Positions 26,148 through 34,586 of a stretch of DNA of 48,401 bases are shown here, one piece after another; positions within the stretch are counted from its first letter, which is position 1; each line of letters starts with the position of its first letter. The notes under the pieces are model-generated. The model worked only from the letters and a program-made list of their open reading frames with translations, did no database searches and had not been told where the DNA came from. Position numbers and translations under genes: made by a program. Source of the stretch: an uncultured Lachnospiraceae bacterium (lineage in GTDB: Bacteria > Bacillota > Clostridia > Lachnospirales > Lachnospiraceae); assembly GCA_910588865.1 (NCBI GenBank), contig CAJUSJ010000024.1, forward strand, positions 1 through 48,401, in the 5' to 3' direction.

Positions 26148-27476
26148 TTAACGTCCGTAGGTGATAGCCCCAAGGGCATCCAATATCCCGCCGGTGGAGG
26201 TCTTTCCATCCAGCTGTTCCAAATGCCTGGCAGAACGGAGGATAGCTTCCCTGACTTCCAGAAGGCTTAAATCAGTACGGCACGAATACACCAGGGCGGC
26301 TGTGCCGGACACCATCGGCGCTGCCATGGAGGTTCCTGTCATAAAGGCATAGCCTCCGGGCACGGCACCCAGAACATGAGTTCCTGGTGCCCCGATATCC
26401 ACGCTGACTGCCCCGTAATTGGAACTTTCATCTAATGACCCGTCAAACATCAGGTTGCCCACCGTGATAATATTGTCCTCCGGGTAAGAGGCCGGGTACA
26501 TGGGCATGGTGTCAATGTCATATCCAACTCCGGCCGTGTCCCCATTTCCCGCGGAAACCACAAAGAGCATAGGGGAATCGCGGATGATGTTCCTCAGCTC
26601 TTCATCATAGGTCAGGGTCCCGATGCTTAAGTTGCAGATCTGGGCTCCATTGTCCTGGGCGTACCGGACAGCTTTTTTTACATTGGTTGAGACCCCTTTT
26701 CCATCCTGGGAACCAAGGACCTTCAGCACCATGATCTTTACATAACGGCTGTCCGCGATCCCGGTTATGCCCTGGCCATCCCAGGCGGCGGCTATGGTTC
26801 CGGCTCCGTGAGTCCCGTGGTCATCTTCCTCTCCGGTAAACACCTGGTTGTTGTCAGAATAGAAATTCCATCCGTTCCGATCATCAATATAGCCGTTATT
26901 GTCATTGTCAATCCCGTCGCCTGGTATCTCATCTTCGTTCAGCCATATGGATCCGGCCAGCTCCTCATGGCCGGTGTCCACTCCGGTATCAATGACAGCC
27001 ACGGTTACCATGCGGCGCTCTGCTGTCTGTTCATACACATTCCACGCGGCCTCCGCGTTGATATCGATTCCCGGAACGCTGTCCGTGATCCTCTGCCCTG
27101 AATCCCTGTCTGTCAGGGGCTCTCCGGGGCCTGGACCGGGAGCCAGGGAGCCAGGACCGCCGCTTTCGTCGGGGGAGGTCTCTTGCGGTGATGGCGGGTC
27201 AGCCGGGAGCCCGGGAGCGGTGTGATCCATGTCCGCGGCCTGCCCTGCTGGTACCGAAGTGATCCTCTGGAGGCTGCCGTCATTCTTTAATCCCCACTGA
27301 TATCTGTAGTAGGAATTACCGGCAGCGGGGGGGAAGAATTCTTCTTTGTAGCCATGAGTTATGTAGCTGTCCCGGGCCTGGTTATCCCCTTTGTATCCGC
27401 CGCCGCGAAGACCAGCGAGGAGGGACAGCACCACACCTATGACCAAGATCTTCTTATATCTTCCATTAATCTTCAC
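26148..27476 (-). CDS. Secreted subtilisin-like serine protease (family S8)
   Basis: The catalytic triad is visible: Asp in VAVIDTGVDTGHEE, His in DHGTHGAGTIAA, and Ser in MTGTSMAAPMVSG; the oxyanion Asn lies in VVSAGNGD. The start is taken as GTG at 27476: it overlaps the glgX stop as GTGA, has GAAAGGTG upstream and places a basic stretch and a hydrophobic segment (KKILVIGVVLSLLAGL) at the very N-terminus, as a signal peptide or anchor. A proline/glycine-rich stretch follows before the catalytic domain. The result is 442 residues. An ATG further upstream (27572) would add 32 residues inside glgX and bury the signal. Confidence 0.9.
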   Translation of the reverse strand: MKINGRYKKILVIGVVLSLLAGLRGGGYKGDNQARDSYITHGYKEEFFPPAAGNSYYRYQWGLKNDGSLQRITSVPAGQAADMDHTAPGLPADPPSPQETSPDESGGPGSLAPGPGPGEPLTDRDSGQRITDSVPGIDINAEAAWNVYEQTAERRMVTVAVIDTGVDTGHEELAGSIWLNEDEIPGDGIDNDNNGYIDDRNGWNFYSDNNQVFTGEEDDHGTHGAGTIAAAWDGQGITGIADSRYVKIMVLKVLGSQDGKGVSTNVKKAVRYAQDNGAQICNLSIGTLTYDEELRNIIRDSPMLFVVSAGNGDTAGVGYDIDTMPMYPASYPEDNIITVGNLMFDGSLDESSNYGAVSVDIGAPGTHVLGAVPGGYAFMTGTSMAAPMVSGTAALVYSCRTDLSLLEVREAILRSARHLEQLDGKTSTGGILDALGAITYGR

Positions 27477-29623
27477 GGACGTTTTACACCTTTCCAGACC
27501 ATGACGCTTCTGGGCCTGATGGAAAAGCTTCCACCTTCCAGACGCTCTTCTCTCTGACCTTCCGCTTCCCATGTATCGGAAGCCAATTCCCAGACCATGG
27601 ACGACTTTGGAAGTTCCGGAAGCAGCACCGTTAACTCCTCCCAGTAGGCGTTGGAAGCGATATAGATGACTTCTGGCTCTCTTCCCTTTTCCTGTCCCGC
27701 GAAGAGAACCCCCACATACCGCTCATGCTCCGCGAACTGCCCTCTCCAGGGCTTTACCCCGTGGAAGCTGATGTCCGGGAAACCGCAGGCACCATCGCTG
27801 ATATTTGCCCGAAGAACCTTGTGGCTCTTACGGAAACGGATCATATAGGAGAAGAAGCGGAACATGTCCTGGTTCTGCTCAAGTCGGTTCCAGTCCAGCC
27901 AGGAGGTGATGTTGTCCTGACAGTAGGCATTGTTGTTGCCGAACTGGGTGTTGCAGAATTCATCTCCGGCCAGGAACATGGGAATCCCTCTGCTGCACAT
28001 CAGGAGGGCAAACGCGTTGCGTATCATCCGGCGGCGCAGCTGGTTGACCTGGGGATCATCGGTCTCACCCTCCACTCCGCAGTTCCAGCTGGCGTTGTCA
28101 CCGGCCCCGTCCGTATTGTTCCAGCCGTTTTTCTCGTTGTGCTTCTCATTGTAGGAGAAAAGATCAAACAGAGTAAATCCGTCGTGGCAGGTAATAAAAT
28201 TCACGGAAGCGTTCTTTCTGCTGCTGACTTCATAGATATCCCTGGATCCGGCTATCCGAAGGGCCGCGGCCTGGGACATACCAGCGTCACCTTTAAGATA
28301 GCGGCGCATGTCGTCCCGGTATCTTCCATTCCACTCTGCCCACCGGTTCCAGGACGGGAAGGTTCCCACCTGATACAGGCCCACCGCATCCCAGGCCTCC
28401 GCGATCAGCTTCACATCCCCCAAGATGGGGTCAAATGCCAGGGACTGGAGAAGGGGCGGCTTGTTCATGGGCGTTCCGTCTTCATTGCGCCCCATGATGG
28501 AGGCCAGATCGAAACGGAAGCCGTTGACCCGGTAAGTAGTTACCCAGTACCGCAGGCAATTGAGGATCATCTGGTGCACAATGGGATGGTTGCAGTTGAG
28601 GGAATTGCCGCACCCGCTGAAATTGTAATAATATCCTTCCGGAGTCAGCAGATAGTAAATATTGTTGTCAAAGCCTTTAAAAGAGAAAAAGGGGCCGTGT
28701 TCATTGCCCTCCGCCGTGTGGTTGAACACCACGTCTAAGTACACTTCAATGCCGTGCTGATTGAATACCTGGATGAGTTTTTTCAGTTCATTGCCCTCGC
28801 GGTTGTACTCTGTGCTGGCAGTATAGCTGGTATTGGGGGCAAAAAAGCTGACCGTGTTGTAGCCCCAGTAGTTGTAAAGCTTCTCCCCGTCAACCTCCCG
28901 GTAATCCTGCATCTCGTCAAATTCAAAAATAGGCATCAGCTCCACCACATTCACACCCAGCTCCAGAAGATAGGGAAGCTTCTCCATAAGGCCGTCAAAG
29001 GTTCCGGGATGGAACACGCCGGAGGAGGCGTCTTTGGTAAAACCTCTCACATGGAGCTCGTAGATGATCAGATCCTCCATGGGAAGCAGCGGCTGCCGGG
29101 AAGTGCCCCAGTCAAAGTCATCCTTTACCACCCTGGCCTTGTAGTGCTGCTCGTGGGGCGAGGAATCTCCCCACATGCTCTGTCCCGTGACCGCCTTGGC
29201 ATAAGGATCCAGAAGATACTTAGTGCGGTCAAAGATCAGGCCTTTCTTTGGATCGTATGGGCCGTCTACCTGGTACGCGTATTCAAACTCTTCTATATTC
29301 AATTTAAAAACGATCATAGAGTATACATTCCCGATCCGGTAGTGCTTAGGAAAAGGAATCACCGCGAAGGGCGTCTCCTCCATGCGGTGGAAAAGCAGCA
29401 GCTCTATGGAAGTCGCTCCATGGGAATACACGGTAAAATTCACTCCGCCCGGAATAGCGGTGGCACCATTGATCTCGTAAAAGCCCGGACGCACATCAAA
29501 CCCGGCAATGCGGTCCATGGGAACTAAATGGATCGTCCGGGGAAGGCTGATCTGCTCTACAGTCTGTTTCTGTGTATTGTCTGTCACCCCGCCAGTTGTC
29601 ATCGTTTTATTTCTATCCTCCAT
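27473..29623 (-). CDS. glgX: Glycogen debranching enzyme (GlgX/isoamylase type, GH13)
   Basis: Hydrolyses alpha-1,6 branches of glycogen or limit dextrins. The 716 residues have an N-terminal carbohydrate-binding module (PGFYEINGATAIPGGVNFTVYS), then the GH13 barrel: VYLDVVFNHTAEG, nucleophile Asp in GFRFDLASIMG, acid/base Glu in LIAEAWD, and FITCHDGFTLFDL. The SD is GGAGGAGG, preceded by two small leader hairpins. It shares four bases with the following protease gene. Confidence 0.95.
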   Translation of the reverse strand: MEDRNKTMTTGGVTDNTQKQTVEQISLPRTIHLVPMDRIAGFDVRPGFYEINGATAIPGGVNFTVYSHGATSIELLLFHRMEETPFAVIPFPKHYRIGNVYSMIVFKLNIEEFEYAYQVDGPYDPKKGLIFDRTKYLLDPYAKAVTGQSMWGDSSPHEQHYKARVVKDDFDWGTSRQPLLPMEDLIIYELHVRGFTKDASSGVFHPGTFDGLMEKLPYLLELGVNVVELMPIFEFDEMQDYREVDGEKLYNYWGYNTVSFFAPNTSYTASTEYNREGNELKKLIQVFNQHGIEVYLDVVFNHTAEGNEHGPFFSFKGFDNNIYYLLTPEGYYYNFSGCGNSLNCNHPIVHQMILNCLRYWVTTYRVNGFRFDLASIMGRNEDGTPMNKPPLLQSLAFDPILGDVKLIAEAWDAVGLYQVGTFPSWNRWAEWNGRYRDDMRRYLKGDAGMSQAAALRIAGSRDIYEVSSRKNASVNFITCHDGFTLFDLFSYNEKHNEKNGWNNTDGAGDNASWNCGVEGETDDPQVNQLRRRMIRNAFALLMCSRGIPMFLAGDEFCNTQFGNNNAYCQDNITSWLDWNRLEQNQDMFRFFSYMIRFRKSHKVLRANISDGACGFPDISFHGVKPWRGQFAEHERYVGVLFAGQEKGREPEVIYIASNAYWEELTVLLPELPKSSMVWELASDTWEAEGQREERLEGGSFSIRPRSVMVWKGVKRP

Positions 29624-29668
29624 GTTACCTCCTCCGCCCCTTCTGGGGCTTTGATCTTGTTCTTCAGT

Positions 29669-29688
29669 AAAGCGCGGTGACGCGCTTT
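29669..29688 (-). promoter_or_regulatory. Leader hairpin of glgX
   Basis: AAAGCGCG and CGCGCTTT form a perfect 8-bp stem with a 4-nt loop in the 5' leader, between the promoter (29716-29744) and the SD. A second hairpin GCCCC-AGAA-GGGGC touches the SD. There is no U tract. They may set mRNA stability or translation. Confidence 0.5.
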
Positions 29689-29715
29689 AGCGAGACTGGA
29701 AAATCCCATGATTCT

Positions 29716-29744
29716 ATTATATTCCACTTTCCACTATTAAACAA
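29716..29744 (-). promoter_or_regulatory. Promoter of glgX
   Basis: On the minus strand TTGTTT (29739-29744) and TATAAT (29716-29721) are 17 nt apart, giving a leader of about 85 nt that carries two hairpins. Confidence 0.7.
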
Positions 29745-29756
29745 GACAAAATTCGC

Positions 29757-29914
29757 GGGTGATCTGTGGAAGGATCGGGGTTACTGTTCACACCACGACT
29801 GATCACCCCGCTGAACAGTCCATGGGCCAATACCTTATGGAGCCAGAGCATAGGCCCATCGCCGCGGGCGATTTTCACGGATTTTTGCCAGTTGCTGTGA
29901 ACGCGTGTGAACAG
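29757..29914. repeat. Cluster of nested inverted repeats (TGTTCA motif), possible MITE remnant or structured RNA
   Basis: ACTGTTCA (29783-29790) pairs with TGAACAGT (29812-29819). CTGTTCACAC (29784-29793) pairs with GTGTGAACAG (29905-29914). GGGTGATC (29757-29764) pairs with GATCACCC (29801-29808), and ATGGGCC (29822-29828) with GGCCCAT (about 29852-29858). So several mutually exclusive stems lie within 160 nt. No convincing gene is found here on either strand. The nature is not resolved. Confidence 0.55.
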
Positions 29915-29934
29915 AAACAGTATCGGCACCATCA

Positions 29935-30222
29935 CTAACTACAAGTGGATAGTGACCATGAGGCAGCTTTCTGCCATGTTCTGGAAGGCTTCTTAAAGGA
30001 CGGATGGGAAGAATCCATGAGAGAGACACTATATGGGGAAGCCTGGCTGTCAGCCCTGTAAGCCCGCTCTCTTATCTTCAATGCCATAAATACGGTGATC
30101 TCGATCTCTGTGTCATAATAGTACAGGCAGGCGCTGGTATGGCTTACAACATCTAAGATCAGCAGCCTGGCATCTTCGTTCTCAAAAGTTACATTATTCA
30201 AATTGGCTTTTGTTATCAGCAT
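29935..30222 (-). CDS. Short LexA-controlled frame of unknown function, possibly truncated
   Basis: A 95-codon frame with an excellent SD (AGGAGG, 8 nt before the ATG) and a near-perfect promoter with two LexA boxes. The first 55-60 residues look like a normal small protein (MLITKANLNNVTFENEDAR, then LYYYDTEIEITVFMALKIRERAY). The last 40 are rich in Ser, Pro and Lys and read like non-coding sequence, and the frame ends beside the inverted-repeat cluster. The gene may have lost its 3' part. On the other strand the same tail reads KDGWEESMRETLYGEAWL before a stop, another sign of scrambled DNA. No family recognised. Confidence 0.5.
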   Translation of the reverse strand: MLITKANLNNVTFENEDARLLILDVVSHTSACLYYYDTEIEITVFMALKIRERAYRADSQASPYSVSLMDSSHPSFKKPSRTWQKAASWSLSTCS

Positions 30223-30249
30223 ATACAAGACCTCCTGACTTTCGAAATA

Positions 30250-30298
30250 CGAACGTTTGTTCTAAATATATTATACGAACAATTGTTCGATTTGTCAA
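30250..30298 (-). promoter_or_regulatory. SOS-type promoter with two LexA boxes
   Basis: On the minus strand consensus TTGACA (30293-30298) and TATAAT (30270-30275) are separated by 17 nt. The spacer contains a perfect 14-bp palindrome CGAACAATTGTTCG (30276-30289), fitting the Gram-positive LexA (DinR/Cheo) box. A second box, GAAC-N4-GTTC (30250-30263), lies just downstream of the -10. Repressor bound here would block polymerase, so the frame starting at 30222 should be induced by DNA damage. Confidence 0.87.
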
Positions 30299-30315
30299 CA
30301 GGAAATTACGCCTAA

Positions 30316-30363
30316 ATAAAAATATCCCGTGGAAATCCGTGTTTTTTAACACAGGATCTCCAC
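30316..30363 (-). terminator. Intrinsic terminator after the 117-residue orphan gene
   Basis: On the minus strand GTGGAGATCC-T-GTGTT pairs with AACAC-GGATTTCCAC (30329-30363), about 15 bp with one bulge. It is followed by the T-rich tail ATATTTTTAT. It separates the orphan gene from the SOS promoter. Confidence 0.8.
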
Positions 30364-30389
30364 AGAACATTTTTCCGCAATCCATTAGA

Positions 30390-30743
30390 TTAATACTGCG
30401 CGTTTGCGTTTAATTCATTATTAAACATGGCGACCGCGGCTCTGGTAAGCTTAAAATGGATACTGCTGTCTAGTTCATCTAATCTTTGTATAATATAACT
30501 TGCCAGGGCCGCGATCTTTTTTGTTCCGGTAGAGTCAAAAATTATGCTGGGAACCGCAATTCCTCTGTAAATAGACACCAGACGAATCTGATCCATATCT
30601 ACATACTCAAAATCATCCATATAAAGATGCGAATTTTTAATGAACTCCATTACCTTTCTCTGGAGGCCGTTTTGATTTTTCATAAGGTTTATTGTTCGCT
30701 TTAAAGGGATATTATTCCTATTAATAGAATCCGACCTCATCAT
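30390..30743 (-). CDS. Hypothetical protein, 117 residues
   Basis: Not recognised. The frame has a charged N-terminal part, then EFIKNSHLYMDDFEYVDMDQ, a mixed hydrophobic core (RLVSIYRGIAVPSIIFD, KKIAALASYIIQRLDEL) and an alanine-rich end. No signal peptide or membrane helix is seen. The ATG at 30743 has only a weak AAGGG upstream; another in-frame ATG is at 30683 with no SD. A strong terminator follows, supporting a real transcription unit. It lies between clpA and the SOS promoter. Confidence 0.6.
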   Translation of the reverse strand: MMRSDSINRNNIPLKRTINLMKNQNGLQRKVMEFIKNSHLYMDDFEYVDMDQIRLVSIYRGIAVPSIIFDSTGTKKIAALASYIIQRLDELDSSIHFKLTRAAVAMFNNELNANAQY

Positions 30744-30763
30744 AGAACAATGCCCTTGATATG

Positions 30764-30806
30764 GAAAAGCACGTCAGAAGCCGCCCCACATTGTGAAGCG
30801 GCTTCT
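30764..30806 (-). terminator. Probable terminator of clpS-clpA
   Basis: Right after the clpA stop, AGAAGCCGC pairs with GCGGCTTCT (30776-30806, 9 bp, 13-nt loop), followed on the minus strand by GACGTGCTTTTCC. The T run is short and offset. Confidence 0.65.
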
Positions 30807-30808
30807 AC

Positions 30809-33088
30809 CTACTCTTCCTCAACCCCGCGTATAGCCAGCTTATCATTTTCCCGATCCAGGACACAGCGCCCGCCCTTTTTCAGACCGCCAAAAAGCAGCA
30901 GTTCCGCCAGAAGGGGCTTCACCTCCCGGTCAATAACCCGGTCGATCTCACGGGCACCGTATTCCATGGTGATTCCCGCCTCTTTGATGTGGTCCCTGGC
31001 CTGGGACGTTATGGTCAGTTCCACCTTTTTCTGCAGCAGTTTATCTGAAAGCTCTTTTAACTTTTTCTCCGTGATCTTTTCCGCCATCGCGTCGTCCATA
31101 CCGCTAAAGAGGACGATACGGCTTAAGCGGTTGCGGAATTCCGGCTGAAAGGTCCGCTTTACCGCGTCGGTCAGGGCATCCATGTTGTACTGGCTGCTGC
31201 CGAAGCCAATGGGGCTCTTCCCCACCTGGCTGGCCCCCGCGTTGGATGTCATGATCAGGATGATGTTGCGGAAATCCGCCTTTCTCCCCTGATTGTCCGT
31301 CAAAGTAGCGTAGTCCATAACCTGGAGGAGGACATTAAAAATATCCGGGTGAGCCTTCTCGATCTCGTCCAGAAGAAGGACGCCGTGGGGATGGCGGCGG
31401 ATCTCCTCCGTGAGAAGTCCTCCCTCCTCGTACCCCACATACCCCGCGGGAGCGCCGATGAGCTTGGCAACGGTATGCTTTTCCGCGTATTCGCTCATAT
31501 CAAACCGCATAAAGGATATTCCAAGCTCCGCCGCCAGGGCCTTGGCCAGTTGGGTCTTCCCCACTCCTGTGGCTCCTACAAACAGAAAAGAGGCAATGGG
31601 CTTGCCTTCCTCGTTGAGGCCGGCCTTGGAAAATTTCACCGCGTTGCTCACCTGACTTACAGCGGTCTCCTGGCCGAAGATCTGTTTTTTTAAGTCCTCT
31701 TCCAGATACCGGAGACGGTCCAAATCCCCTTTCTCCATGGTTCCTATGGGAATATTGCAGGTTTTGGACAGAACCTGATCTAAAAGGGCCTTGCTGACGG
31801 TCTGACGTTTCTGCTCTAAAGGATGGAGCTTGCGCCATGCCCCGGCCTCGTCTATTAAGTCAATGGCCTTGTCGGGGAGAAAACGCTCATTAATGTACCG
31901 GCTGCTGATATCAACCGCGTGCTCCAGAACGCCTGGGCTGTATTTTACACCGTGAAATTTTTCATACCCGGATTTTAAGCCCTTTAAGATCTCCACAGCC
32001 TCCTCCCCGGAAGGCTCCGCGATATCTACCTTCTGAAATCTCCGCACAAGGCTTTTGCTTGTGGAAAAATGTTTTTTGTACTCCTCATAGGTGGTGGCTC
32101 CCATAAAACGGATGGTGCCAGCCGCCAGGTAGGGTTTTAACAGGTTGGCCGCATCCAGGCTGCTGCCGCTGACGGCTCCGGCTCCCACGATGTTGTGGAT
32201 CTCGTCCATGTAGAGGATGGGCCTGGTCTCCTTGGAGAGGCCGTCCATGATCTCCTTAAAACGCTTCTCAAAATCTCCCCTGTACTGGGTTCCGGCCAGC
32301 AGGCCCCCAAGATCCAGTCCGTACAAGCTGGCGTCTTTGAGAGACTCCGGCACGTCTCCTTCCACAATCCTTCTGGCAAGGCCGTAGGCCAGGGCTGTCT
32401 TTCCCACTCCCGGCTCCCCCACATGGAGCACATTGTTCTTGTCCTTGCGGCACAGGATCTGGATGGTCCGCTCCATCTCCGTCTCCCTGCCGATGAGAGG
32501 ATTTTTGGATCTGCAGGTCTCATTCATGTCCTCCAGGAAAGAACGCCATCTGTGTCCGCTCCCCAAAGTCCCTTCCTCCATCCCCCTGTCCCTGGGGTAC
32601 CGCTCTCCTCTCTCCGGGTTTCCGCCGGCAGCCGCCGAACCAGCCGCGCCTCGCTCATCCCACAGGCTTTCCCTGGACATCTCCCCTATGACCTCAATCA
32701 AATCCACTCCCTGCTCTTCCAGGTAGTAAACCCCATAGCTGTCCTCCAACATCAGCACGGCGGACAGAAGATGGCTGATATCAATGGCTTTCCGGCCGCT
32801 GGCTCTTGCCTGGCCCTCGGACATCCGCAGCACCCGGTCCGTGTCAGCCGTAAGAACCGCGGTTTCCCCGGAAGTCTTTCCCGCCTGTTCATTTAAAAAC
32901 TCCTCCAGGTTCCCCCGCAGCCGCTCTACATCGCCCCCTCCGCTCTCGTATTCTCTGATAAAATCCTCATCGTATGTGATCCCGTAAATCATGTGTTCCG
33001 GCATAAAATAACGGTGGCTCTGTTCCTGGGCCAGCTTCACCGCCCGCTCCATGACACACTGCATATTTTTGGTAAATTCCATAATCAT
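30809..33088 (-). CDS. clpA: ATP-dependent Clp protease ATP-binding subunit ClpA
   Basis: AAA+ unfoldase that feeds substrates to ClpP. The 759 residues have a Clp N-domain (about 1-145), a low-complexity linker (about 145-185), first AAA module with GEPGVGKTAL and LYMDEIHNIVGAG, and second module with GATGVGKTQLAKALA and LLLDEIEKAHPDIF. The ClpP-docking loop is present as PIGFG (IGF) before the last helical part. A long middle domain, as in ClpB/ClpC, is absent, which supports ClpA. It follows clpS by 30 nt, so adaptor and unfoldase are co-expressed. Confidence 0.96.
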   Translation of the reverse strand: MIMEFTKNMQCVMERAVKLAQEQSHRYFMPEHMIYGITYDEDFIREYESGGGDVERLRGNLEEFLNEQAGKTSGETAVLTADTDRVLRMSEGQARASGRKAIDISHLLSAVLMLEDSYGVYYLEEQGVDLIEVIGEMSRESLWDERGAAGSAAAGGNPERGERYPRDRGMEEGTLGSGHRWRSFLEDMNETCRSKNPLIGRETEMERTIQILCRKDKNNVLHVGEPGVGKTALAYGLARRIVEGDVPESLKDASLYGLDLGGLLAGTQYRGDFEKRFKEIMDGLSKETRPILYMDEIHNIVGAGAVSGSSLDAANLLKPYLAAGTIRFMGATTYEEYKKHFSTSKSLVRRFQKVDIAEPSGEEAVEILKGLKSGYEKFHGVKYSPGVLEHAVDISSRYINERFLPDKAIDLIDEAGAWRKLHPLEQKRQTVSKALLDQVLSKTCNIPIGTMEKGDLDRLRYLEEDLKKQIFGQETAVSQVSNAVKFSKAGLNEEGKPIASFLFVGATGVGKTQLAKALAAELGISFMRFDMSEYAEKHTVAKLIGAPAGYVGYEEGGLLTEEIRRHPHGVLLLDEIEKAHPDIFNVLLQVMDYATLTDNQGRKADFRNIILIMTSNAGASQVGKSPIGFGSSQYNMDALTDAVKRTFQPEFRNRLSRIVLFSGMDDAMAEKITEKKLKELSDKLLQKKVELTITSQARDHIKEAGITMEYGAREIDRVIDREVKPLLAELLLFGGLKKGGRCVLDRENDKLAIRGVEEE

Positions 33089-33118
33089 TCCTGTCCTTTG
33101 CTCAGCATAAGCTGACCG

Positions 33119-33421
33119 CTATGGCTGGCGCACTGCCTCCACCTTCAGGGGATGTCCCTCGCTTCTGGCCCACTGGACAGCCTCGGACGCCTTGGTCTGG
33201 GCAATGTCCCTGGGGTAGACCCCGGCTATGGCATAATTTCCCTTGTGGATACTCATCATCAGCGCGACCGCGGCCGCCTCTTCCTTGTCAAAAATCTCCA
33301 CCAGCACATCCACCACGAAATCCATTGGGGTGAAATCATCATTATAGATCAGGACCTGATACTTCCCCGGCGGCTTTACGCGGATTCTGGTCTGTTCCCT
33401 TATGCTCTCCTTTATTGCCAT
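33119..33421 (-). CDS. clpS: ClpS adaptor protein (N-degron recognition)
   Basis: Binds proteins with destabilising N-terminal residues and delivers them to ClpA. The 100 residues show a flexible N-terminal tail, then YQVLIYNDDFTPMDFVVDVL (the NDD and following Met are ligand-pocket positions), MMSIHKGNYAIAGVYPRDIAQTK, and the final strand HPLKVEAV. The ATG at 33421 follows GGAGG by 10 nt; an in-frame TTG seven codons upstream is less likely. Directly upstream of clpA. Confidence 0.95.
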   Translation of the reverse strand: MAIKESIREQTRIRVKPPGKYQVLIYNDDFTPMDFVVDVLVEIFDKEEAAAVALMMSIHKGNYAIAGVYPRDIAQTKASEAVQWARSEGHPLKVEAVRQP

Positions 33422-33471
33422 GATGTTGTCGTCCTCCGTCAATTTGAAAAAGTACTGGCTCTGTCTGATGA

Positions 33472-34557
33472 TTAGTTGGTTTGATTGATGTAGTAAATGT
33501 AATAGGGCGGCTTGAGGCGGTCAAGACTAAAACTTTCCTCGTAAGCAGGGTCAAAAGCCCTGGCGATTACAAAGCTGTCTGTTCCAAAAGCGATGGAATA
33601 GATCTTCACCCCGGTTCCCGCGCCGGATTTGTCGAAAATCTCGTAGATATCTCCCATGCCTGATACAAAGTCAACTTTCCGCAGATCATAAGTGGCGGCT
33701 CTGTAAATGTACTCCTTGGTTGTGTTGTCAAATGGAAGACCGATATCGTAGGGGGCAGGGATATACTCCGGCGCTTCTTTCTCCACATATCCCGGCATGG
33801 AACCAGAGTGGATAACGCCGTTTACATCCAGATAATCTATCTGTGCGGTGTTGTAATGGGTTACCGTTTCCCAGTGCTCGGCGCCCTCAATTCTCCACTG
33901 TGTGTCGTAAGTTCCCGTAACCTTAAACAGCGGGGCGTACCCGTTGGCCTCAAACTGGCCCATGTCCCAGTAAGTCCCCTGAAGCTCCACGGTTTTGACG
34001 GAGCCATTTTCCTCAACAAAAAGGGCCTTGAAATTCTCAGATTCCGACACAGGTCCCCCTGCCTTTCCCGTGATACAGAAGAAAGCGTAGGGGGAAGAAT
34101 CCGGAAGCACCATAAGCCTGGCGATGTTCTCTTCAACGGAAAACCGCCCTGTCTCCTGTCCGGCAGTGTCAATACGTACCAACGCGTTGGTGCTCGCTTC
34201 CCTTACAAATGCCTGGCCGCTCTGAAAACCAGAAACCAGCCGCCAGTTTTCATTGACCGGGATGGCGATCTCCCCTGAGGTATTTAAAAAGAGAAGTCGG
34301 GAATCATCCCGCTCTTCCTCCCACCACTCCCTCCAGGTTGGAGGAATCTGGCGCACAGGGATCAGGCCGGAAGCCGGGTCAAACTCCTTAAAGACAAACT
34401 TTATATCAGTGGTGCCAAAGGTGTTCGTCCTGTCATCTCCTACCTTGGTGGAGATCTCCGTCCCCTGTACCACCTGGATGCCCCCAAAGCTGGTGATGGC
34501 GCTGCCCAGAGTCAGGGACGCCGCCAGAATAAGCGCTGCTGTTTTTTTGATCTTCAT
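33472..34557 (-). CDS. Secreted protein of unknown function
   Basis: Begins with a clear signal peptide (MKIKKTAALILAASLTLGSAITSFG). The 361-residue rest is polar and beta-rich with many aromatic residues, with repeated short strands around FLNTSGEIAIPVNENW, FKALFVEENGSVKTVEL and YLDVNGVIHSG, reminiscent of WG-repeat or propeller proteins but not clearly assignable. No anchor or cell-wall motif is seen. The ATG at 34557 follows GAGGAG. It lies between the RQC/GNAT gene and clpS. Confidence 0.72.
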   Translation of the reverse strand: MKIKKTAALILAASLTLGSAITSFGGIQVVQGTEISTKVGDDRTNTFGTTDIKFVFKEFDPASGLIPVRQIPPTWREWWEEERDDSRLLFLNTSGEIAIPVNENWRLVSGFQSGQAFVREASTNALVRIDTAGQETGRFSVEENIARLMVLPDSSPYAFFCITGKAGGPVSESENFKALFVEENGSVKTVELQGTYWDMGQFEANGYAPLFKVTGTYDTQWRIEGAEHWETVTHYNTAQIDYLDVNGVIHSGSMPGYVEKEAPEYIPAPYDIGLPFDNTTKEYIYRAATYDLRKVDFVSGMGDIYEIFDKSGAGTGVKIYSIAFGTDSFVIARAFDPAYEESFSLDRLKPPYYIYYINQTN

Positions 34558-34586
34558 ACTTGATAATTCTCCTCGTATAGACATAT

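Noticed and set aside
27725..28738. 337-codon open frame on the plus strand opposite glgX
   Set aside because: Lies wholly antisense to a complete glgX with all catalytic motifs; composition is that of a shadow frame and no SD supports it.
29717..30029. Two further minus-strand frames below the SOS gene
   Set aside because: They overlap each other and the inverted-repeat cluster, lack SDs, and show no family pattern.
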